DNA of 59,956 nucleotides from an uncultured Azospirillum sp. (lineage in GTDB: Bacteria > Pseudomonadota > Alphaproteobacteria > RF32 > CAG-239), in the NCBI GenBank assembly GCA_947301965.1, contig CAMYUM010000009.1, forward strand, positions 1 to 59,956. The letters are read 5' to 3'. This document shows positions 54,694 through 59,956 of this stretch, piece after piece. The number at the start of each line of letters is the position of its first letter. The stretch's first letter is position 1. The notes beneath the pieces were generated by a model, which saw only the letters and a program-made list of their open reading frames with translations, was not told the DNA's origin and did no database searches. A program made the position numbers and the translations under genes.

Positions 54694-56517
54694 TTAGAAA
54701 TAAAATCGGATAGAGGTCATGAATTCTTCGGAATCAAACTCTTTGCTGTTATCCTCAAATTTATATTCGGCGGATATGCCCCAGTTGGTTGAAAGCGGAA
54801 CGTTTGCCTCAAGTTTATATGTTTTTTGGTTGGCAAACCAAGTCGTGCCGACCATTTGTTTGGCCTCGGCCAAAAGTTTGAAATCGCGGAAGTGAACAAA
54901 AATACCGCTGGATACGAATAATCCGGCATAAGCATTATGTGGCAGAAAACCGCCGTATGCAATCCCTGCCCCGCCGTTTATATAGCCCCATAAATGAGGC
55001 AAAAGCTCAACCGTGGCACCGCCGTTGACATTGAGTTTTGTGGCATAGCCTTCTTTTTGATTGGTCGGGTTATAAGCGCGCCAAATATCCCAGTTGACCC
55101 CAAAAGATGTCGGCGCAAACATATAATTTATCGGTGAAAGCGAGCGAATACCCAGAATGTTAAATTCACTTAATACGGTTTTGTGGGTTTTATCATAATG
55201 ACGCCAACGACTGTTTAGAAAGTTAATCTCTGCACCGGTCAACAAGCCATAATCATTATCGGTCAAAGAATGATAAGCCGGACGATAAGAAATCTCCTGA
55301 AAAGCTTCACCGCGCAATTTGCCGATGCCGAATGTGGCACGCATGGCCTCGTGAGATTTCAGCGGGGAGCGACCTTTGGGGTTTTCGGACATTTGAGCTT
55401 TTTGTTTTAGGAGTTGATTACGCGCCATCAATCCCTTAAAACTGCGGCGACGATATTCTTTGAGATCAAACTCTTTTTTGACAAATTGATATTGTACATA
55501 TTGATAAGCGGTTTCCAAAACATCGGATTTTTCATCATCAGGGACATTAGTTAAGCTGTAATCTTCATCGTGAATGGTTTTGATAAACGCCCTTTTTTGC
55601 CGAGCATTCATTTGTTTGGCACGGTGAATGATTTTTGCTTGTCGTGACGGACGATAGTTGACGGATTTAACCATATTCTGACTGCGAAATACGGCTTTGA
55701 TGGTATCAACAGGAATGGTCTGAGCCGGAAACTTGTCTGCCAAATGTAATGATGGACGAACGGCATCAAGGGCTTCCATAATCATATAAGAACAGTTTTT
55801 AGAGAAAAAATAGTAACGGGTTTGAGTTTGCCCCATCTCCCACAAATGAGCGACGAACATATCAATTTCTTGCGGGCTTAAATCAAGATTAAGCTCCCAG
55901 ATATCGCGATTTTCGATATTGTTGTAAGTGTTGATAATATCATAATAAGGTTTTACCGTCCAGCCGCCGTAATATCCGCCGGTTAAACCATAAATCGCAT
56001 ATAATACGCTGTTTTCTTTGCCGGCAGTAAATGCTCCGTAATTGGCACCGTGAGCCAAAAGCTGTGTTCCCTTGCGGGCCGTATCAATGCGCAGTAATGT
56101 GTGCCCGAAAAGTGAGGACGGATTGTTCATATACGCGTCGGTAAACAACAAGGTTATGCCGGAGGGATTGAGATCAGATTTGAACTGGTTATAATCTTTG
56201 CAATCTACTTTAACTTGTTTCACTAATTTGTTGTTTTGCAGAAATATATATCTCGCAGGAAATAGGCATATCTTGTCTTTGTCGGTTCCGTCTTGAAACA
56301 ATTTTATGGTAGCATCCAGCTCTGATTTCGGGTTAGTACGCCCGTCTTGAGCGAGAAAAAAGTTGTCGCTGTCAATGCTCGATTTATAACCGCCTAACAG
56401 TTTGGGGCGATAATGTACCAATGCCAGCCATTCGGGAGAATGGGCGAGCTCAACTTCCGCACCATGGACAAGCGACGGTAAAAACAGGCAGAAAATTGTT
56501 AAAAGAAGCCGCAACAT
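54694..56517 (-). CDS. DUF4105 (Lnb N-terminal-like) envelope protein
   Basis: The ATG at 56517 gives a normal signal peptide (LRLLLTIFCLFLPSLVHGA) and 607 residues. A longer frame from 56562 would begin inside the terminator of the preceding gene. The DUF4105 core lies at about residues 110-280: LLFTDAYMNNPSSLFGHTLLRID, LLAHGANYGAFT, LTGGYYGGWTVKPYYD and the His/Asn-Cys region FFSKNCSYMIMEALD. The C-terminal 250 residues look like beta strands and end in Phe, so an outer-membrane barrel is possible. No SD is visible before the start. Confidence 0.8.
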   Translation of the reverse strand: MLRLLLTIFCLFLPSLVHGAEVELAHSPEWLALVHYRPKLLGGYKSSIDSDNFFLAQDGRTNPKSELDATIKLFQDGTDKDKICLFPARYIFLQNNKLVKQVKVDCKDYNQFKSDLNPSGITLLFTDAYMNNPSSLFGHTLLRIDTARKGTQLLAHGANYGAFTAGKENSVLYAIYGLTGGYYGGWTVKPYYDIINTYNNIENRDIWELNLDLSPQEIDMFVAHLWEMGQTQTRYYFFSKNCSYMIMEALDAVRPSLHLADKFPAQTIPVDTIKAVFRSQNMVKSVNYRPSRQAKIIHRAKQMNARQKRAFIKTIHDEDYSLTNVPDDEKSDVLETAYQYVQYQFVKKEFDLKEYRRRSFKGLMARNQLLKQKAQMSENPKGRSPLKSHEAMRATFGIGKLRGEAFQEISYRPAYHSLTDNDYGLLTGAEINFLNSRWRHYDKTHKTVLSEFNILGIRSLSPINYMFAPTSFGVNWDIWRAYNPTNQKEGYATKLNVNGGATVELLPHLWGYINGGAGIAYGGFLPHNAYAGLFVSSGIFVHFRDFKLLAEAKQMVGTTWFANQKTYKLEANVPLSTNWGISAEYKFEDNSKEFDSEEFMTSIRFYF

Positions 56518-57028
56518 AAAAAAACAAAAAAGGCTCTTGTTGTTGGCAAGAGCCTTTACCATAGCTTGAAGATAAAGCTTTCAACATAGAAAAGATTTGC
56601 TGTGTTACGAAAATGGCATCAACATTGCTGTCAGGGAAGATAGCAGCAAAGTTCTGCTGAGATTTTTTAGCAAATTCAGCTTTGTCAACGTTCAAGATAC
56701 CGGCCAAAGTGTCAAGGGTTTCACCCTCACCTCTGGCTGCATCAAGAGCATATTGTTCCATGTTGTTTTCAAGGAAGCTGAAAACCATTTTCTGGGTACC
56801 GCCGCTTACACGACCGTTAGGATCGCAGCCCGATGTACCGAAGGTGATGCCAAAAGTTTGGTTAGCAAATGTACCGTTAGTGGTAACTGCCAAAACTTGC
56901 GGAGCAATACCAGACTGTCCGCGCCAAGCCATAGAACCCAAACCGCAACCGGTGCTATCGTGAGCTTCTGCAGGATTAACTGCCAACAAAGCAGCGCAAG
57001 CAGCTGATAAAATGTACAATTTTTTCAT
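56450..57028 (-). CDS. DUF3015 family exported protein, C-terminus doubtful
   Basis: The start is the ATG at 57028 with GGAGA 8 nt upstream. A signal peptide ends at AEA (about residue 22). The mature part has the DUF3015 pattern GCGLGSMAWRGQSGIAPQVLA, TTNGTFANQTFGITFGTSGC and NGRV. The frame then runs through a strong terminator hairpin and 68 nt into the next gene, giving an unnatural tail of about 30 residues. In another frame a TAA lies at 56556-56558, right at the hairpin base. The stop given here is the literal one; a frameshift or assembly error is possible. Confidence 0.7.
   Translation of the reverse strand: MKKLYILSAACAALLAVNPAEAHDSTGCGLGSMAWRGQSGIAPQVLAVTTNGTFANQTFGITFGTSGCDPNGRVSGGTQKMVFSFLENNMEQYALDAARGEGETLDTLAGILNVDKAEFAKKSQQNFAAIFPDSNVDAIFVTQQIFSMLKALSSSYGKGSCQQQEPFLFFYVAASFNNFLPVFTVACPWCGS
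56523..56557 (-). terminator. Terminator at the end of the DUF3015 gene
   Basis: A perfect 11-bp stem (AAAGGCTCTTG / CAAGAGCCTTT) with a 7-nt loop is followed by T residues on the minus strand. The current DUF3015 reading frame passes through it. Confidence 0.85.
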
Positions 57029-57236
57029 TATAAAAATCTCCATGTAGTGTTTATAAACAATATGACTATATCATAATGACTATATATGAAAAGCAAAAAA
57101 ACAACTCGCACACAGAATATTTAGCTTGCAAATTGTGTAAATTTGTTTTATAAGGGACTCAAATTTGTTAAACCTGACTGTGGAAAGTTTTGCTTTTCCA
57201 GTCAAATTTTTTTCGCTTAATTTACGAGGTGATAAA

Positions 57237-57707
57237 ATGGATAAATATCCTTTGACCAAAGAAGGCTTTGCCGCTTTGGAACAAGAGTTAAAGAACTTAA
57301 AAGGCGTTGAACGCCCGAATATTATTGCAGCAATTGCCGAGGCTCGTTCGCATGGCGATTTGTCAGAAAATGCCGAATATCATGCCGCCAAAGAAAAACA
57401 AAGTTTTATTGAAGGGCGTATTCAGGAGCTTGAAGCTGTTGTTAGTCGTGCACAGGTTATTGATACTTCACTGAATAAAGGCGATGTCATCCGTTTCGGT
57501 GCGAAAGTTTTGGTCGTTGATGAAGATACCGACAAAGAAAGTAAATATCAAATCGTCGGCGACTATGAAGCCGATATTGAAAAAAATAAGATTTCGGTTT
57601 CTTCACCATTGGCAAAAGCCCTTATCGGCAAAGAAGTAGGCGATGTTGCCGAATATCTTGCGCCAGGAGGCAAAAAATCTTTCGAGATTTTAGAAATTTC
57701 ATATTAA
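57237..57707 (+). CDS. greA: Transcription elongation factor GreA
   Basis: GreA rescues backtracked RNA polymerase by stimulating transcript cleavage. The ATG at 57237 has GAGGTG upstream and gives 156 residues, normal for the family. The N-terminal coiled coil includes [18 protein letters not shown] and [18 protein letters not shown], with the acidic tip residues between its helices. The C-terminal FKBP-like part ends in [18 protein letters not shown]. Confidence 0.97.
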   Translation: MDKYPLTKEGFAALEQELKNLKGVERPNIIAAIAEARSHGDLSENAEYHAAKEKQSFIEGRIQELEAVVSRAQVIDTSLNKGDVIRFGAKVLVVDEDTDKESKYQIVGDYEADIEKNKISVSSPLAKALIGKEVGDVAEYLAPGGKKSFEILEISY

Positions 57708-57716
57708 TTCCTTTTA

Positions 57717-57743
57717 AAACCGCTCTCGATGAGGGCGGTTTTT
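57717..57743 (+). terminator. Terminator of greA
   Basis: The stem AAAACCGCTCTC / AGGGCGGTTTT with one mismatch and loop GATG is followed by T residues. Confidence 0.85.
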
Positions 57744-57836
57744 CTAAATGTTTTTGGGGTGCATAATTATTGTTTTAGATTGTTATATGGAGTATACTAT
57801 AATATAGTATGAGCATAATTTGATATTGGGATAGAT

Positions 57837-58763
57837 ATGGTATTCAAAAAAACTTTTTCCATTGTTGTTCCGTTACTTTGGGTAATTTTCTGGGCTTTTC
57901 CCTGCCTGGCTGACTGGGAAACTGTGCAGGTTTTGGACTTTGGTGTAATTAAAAACACACCTGGGAGTACCGGAACAGTAAAGTTAAGTCCTGACGGTAC
58001 GATAACTGGCTCAGGAGGATATCAATCAATTGAAAATTATCATGTTGGAATCTTACGATACAACAACACTACCGGATCATCAATCAGAGTTAGACGACGT
58101 GCAGCTCCTTCGACTGTTACTCTGCCATGTGTTAGCAATTGTAGTTCAAATAGTTGTACAATGACGCTCAGAACATTTACTTTTACTCCGTCAAACACAG
58201 GTTGGATTACTGTAAACACAAATGCATCTCAAGACTTTTTGGTCGGAGCTACGGCTACAGTTACAGCTAACTGTACCGGTGTATATGAGGGAGTTGCTGC
58301 GCTTACCGTAGGTACCAATCCTGGATCAGCTAATGATACTTACAACTTTGGAGTAAAAATGATTGTTGGTGACATTCCGACAACTACTGTTACTCCGCAG
58401 GATGATCTAGATTTTGGAGATATATTATCCACGACGGCTTCAACTGTCACCATAGGGACAAATGGTAACAGAACCTGTTCTCCGACTTCGGTTTGTGTGG
58501 GGAATCAGAGTCAAAGAAGGAGTTTTTTGGTAGAAAATTCTTCAAGTACTCCATCTACAATTACGGTTGATTGTCCGACCAACAATGTGCAAATGGGTGG
58601 TTCCAACAACTTTTATATTAATTCTTTTGTTTGTTCACTGAGCAGTAATACGGTGAGTTCCGGTTCGCCGGCAACAGTAAATGTGGGAGCAACATTACAT
58701 GTTCCGCAAGGACAGGCCAGCGGACAATATAGTGCAACGTATACGGTTACAGTGAACAACTAA
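57837..58763 (+). CDS. Secreted protein with tandem DUF4402-like domains
   Basis: A signal peptide ends around CLA (residue 25). Two similar beta-rich units follow, beginning QVLDFGVI (about residue 31) and DDLDFGDI (about 187). Each has a TVKL or TVTI strand and a pattern close to the DUF4402 consensus, and the second ends VNVGATLHVPQGQASGQYSATYTVTVN. Several cysteines are present (CVSNCSSNSC in unit 1, CSPTSVCVG in unit 2), unusual for this family. DUF4402 proteins are thought to be surface or pilus-like, but the function is unknown. A terminator follows. Confidence 0.75.
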   Translation: MVFKKTFSIVVPLLWVIFWAFPCLADWETVQVLDFGVIKNTPGSTGTVKLSPDGTITGSGGYQSIENYHVGILRYNNTTGSSIRVRRRAAPSTVTLPCVSNCSSNSCTMTLRTFTFTPSNTGWITVNTNASQDFLVGATATVTANCTGVYEGVAALTVGTNPGSANDTYNFGVKMIVGDIPTTTVTPQDDLDFGDILSTTASTVTIGTNGNRTCSPTSVCVGNQSQRRSFLVENSSSTPSTITVDCPTNNVQMGGSNNFYINSFVCSLSSNTVSSGSPATVNVGATLHVPQGQASGQYSATYTVTVNN

Positions 58764-58797
58764 ATAAAAGTCAGCACAAAAAGCTGACTTTTATTTT
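58764..58797. terminator. Bidirectional terminator between the DUF4402 gene and trxB
   Basis: The stem AATAAAAGTCAGC / GCTGACTTTTATT with an A-rich loop can act for both converging genes. Confidence 0.88.
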
Positions 58798-58808
58798 TTG
58801 GGGCTTAA

Positions 58809-59741
58809 TCATTGACGCAAAAAGCGCTCGGCGTCCAAGAATGCCTGACAACCTGAGCCGGCGGCAGTTATTGCCTGGCGATACTGACTGTCTTTGACAT
58901 CTCCGGCGGCAAAAACTCCTTCAACGCTGGTTTTTGAACAACCCGGTTCAGTAATGATGTAACCCTCGGCATCAAGTTTGAGGTAGGGTTTAAAAATCTC
59001 AGTATTAGGTTTATGTCCGATTGCAATAAACAGACCATCAACTGTCAATTCTTTGGTTTTATCAGTTTTAAGATTTTTGATGATGACGCCGGTCATTGAT
59101 TTTGGGGTGTCGGTACCTTTGACATCAGTTACAACACTATCCCACTCAATATTAATTTTCGGGTGTTTGAAAAGCCTGTCCTGCATTACCTTGTCGGCAC
59201 GTAAGGCATCCCGACGATGAATAAGAGTAACTGAAGCTGCAATGTTGGCCAAATATAGGGCTTCCTCAGCAGCTGTATTGCCCCCGCCTACTACGGCGAC
59301 ATGACGATTGCGGTAGAAAAAACCATCACAGGTGGCACAGCCCGAGACACCAAAACCACGGAATTTGCTCTCATTCTCAAGTCCTAACCAACGGGCAGAT
59401 GCCCCGGTAGCAATGATTACGCTGTCGGCCTGATAAGAGTTCTGTTCGGAAATAAGCGTAAAAGGACGGTGGCTGAAATCAACCTCGGTAATGTGATCTT
59501 CTATGACTTTGACGCCCAGATTTGTCGCTTGCCGAAGCATACGATCCATAAGTTCGGGACCGGCAATAGGTTCGGGAAAACCGGGGAAATTTTCAACATC
59601 GGTGGTAATGGTCAACTGTCCACCTTTTTGAAAGCCGGATACCAAAATCGGCGAAAAACCTGCGCGAGCCGCATAAATACCGGCAGTATAACCCGCAGGA
59701 CCGGAACCGATGATTATTACTTTTGATTGATATTGTGCCAT
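58809..59741 (-). CDS. trxB: Thioredoxin reductase
   Basis: TrxB reduces thioredoxin with NADPH via FAD. The ATG at 59741 has AAGGAG upstream and gives 310 residues. FAD binding is shown by IIGSGPAGYTAGIYAA, the redox-active pair by SGCATCDGFF (Cys135, Cys138), NADPH binding by VVGGGNTAAEEALYL, and the C-terminal FAD motif by GVFAAGDVKDSQYRQAITAAGSG. Confidence 0.97.
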   Translation of the reverse strand: MAQYQSKVIIIGSGPAGYTAGIYAARAGFSPILVSGFQKGGQLTITTDVENFPGFPEPIAGPELMDRMLRQATNLGVKVIEDHITEVDFSHRPFTLISEQNSYQADSVIIATGASARWLGLENESKFRGFGVSGCATCDGFFYRNRHVAVVGGGNTAAEEALYLANIAASVTLIHRRDALRADKVMQDRLFKHPKINIEWDSVVTDVKGTDTPKSMTGVIIKNLKTDKTKELTVDGLFIAIGHKPNTEIFKPYLKLDAEGYIITEPGCSKTSVEGVFAAGDVKDSQYRQAITAAGSGCQAFLDAERFLRQ

Positions 59742-59884
59742 AGTTATTCTCCTTATTGGTGATAACATACTATGTTTGAGTTAGAATTCAAGAGCAAAAT
59801 ACGCTAAAGCGGATAAGCTGTTTTTTCAAACAAAATTATTGACAGATGTTAAAAAATATGCGAATTAAGTAGCCGTTATCCGAT

Positions 59885-59956
59885 GCGCTCCTAGCTCAGC
59901 TGGATAGAGCAACAGCCTTCTAAGCTGTGGGTCGGGCGTTCGAATCGCCCGGAGCG
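59885..59956 (+). tRNA. tRNA-Arg (anticodon TCT), 3' end cut by window
   Basis: The acceptor start GCGCTCC pairs with GGAGCG at the window end, whose last C lies outside. The anticodon stem-loop ACAGC-CTTCTAA-GCTGT gives TCT. The final base and CCA are outside the window. Confidence 0.92.

Noticed and set aside
56518-56562. Longer DUF4105 start at 56562
   Set aside because: It would translate through the upstream terminator hairpin and place non-hydrophobic residues before a clean signal peptide.

Overview
This window reads as chromosomal DNA of an AT-rich alphaproteobacterium, probably an uncultured, possibly gut-type lineage (the gut assignment is inference). Indicators are a CcrM-type GANTC methyltransferase with a C-terminal RAMA-like domain; the order lspA / DUF3035 lipoprotein / M16 peptidase / M16 peptidase; the order ppiD (divergent) / tpiA / secG / pyrG / kdsA; yqeY-dnaG-rpoD; and a MutL with the endonuclease motif found in lineages that lack MutH. 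Nearly all genes are housekeeping genes that favour TTG/TTA leucine codons and have Shine-Dalgarno (SD) sites.

Layout. 1-5146 is an accessory block: a PcfJ-like protein with seven tandem 21-residue leucine-rich repeats (cut by the window start), two large unrecognised proteins (one with a zincin-like HEYHH motif) and a small membrane protein. 5243-20718 holds rnhB, ccrM, two tandem Ppx/GppA phosphatases, rlmE, an RsmB-type methyltransferase, a BamE-like lipoprotein, tRNA-Leu, mgtE, lspA, a DUF3035 lipoprotein, two M16 peptidases, pgi and mutL. 20772-33819 holds tRNA-His, guaC, tRNA-Gly, ppiD, tpiA, secG, pyrG, pagP, kdsA, recO, parC and an esterase. 33973-43430 is mainly minus strand: a Yej-type ABC transporter half-operon joined to a LapC/PbgA-like membrane protein, rpsD, a DUF502 protein, recJ, an OmpA-like lipoprotein and a DUF192 lipoprotein. 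43488-59956 holds mfd and recG (divergent), rpoD, dnaG, yqeY, a carrier-protein-like pair, DUF4105 and DUF3015 proteins, greA, a DUF4402 secreted protein, trxB and a truncated tRNA-Arg.

The most unusual signal is a dispersed set of four stand-alone units (5888-6282, 20887-21510, 29582-30130, 53753-54677). Each sits between housekeeping genes and has a TTGAC-type promoter with a 17-bp spacer, an AT-rich leader without an SD site, AT-rich first codons (MKK/MIKK), a coding body with clearly more CTC/CTG leucine codons and C-ending codons than its neighbours, and its own hairpin terminator. Leaders are shared exactly in pairs: a 12-mer 5 nt before the ATG at 5946 and 53809, and a 16-mer before 20954 and 29655. 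The proteins are otherwise unrelated: a small basic protein, a coiled-coil plus KilAC (phage antirepressor) protein, an unknown 126-residue protein, and three acyl-carrier-like domains in two ORFs, one of which has lost the phosphopantetheine serine. They look like a family of expression cassettes with a common front end, possibly phage-derived. I know of no described system that matches, but I could not search.

Other points are a LapC/PbgA-like pseudo-hydrolase overlapping yejE with yejA/yejB absent, a pagP gene inside the pyrG-kdsA neighbourhood, a ParC with Gly at the E. coli Glu84 position, and a DUF3015 frame that runs through its own terminator.
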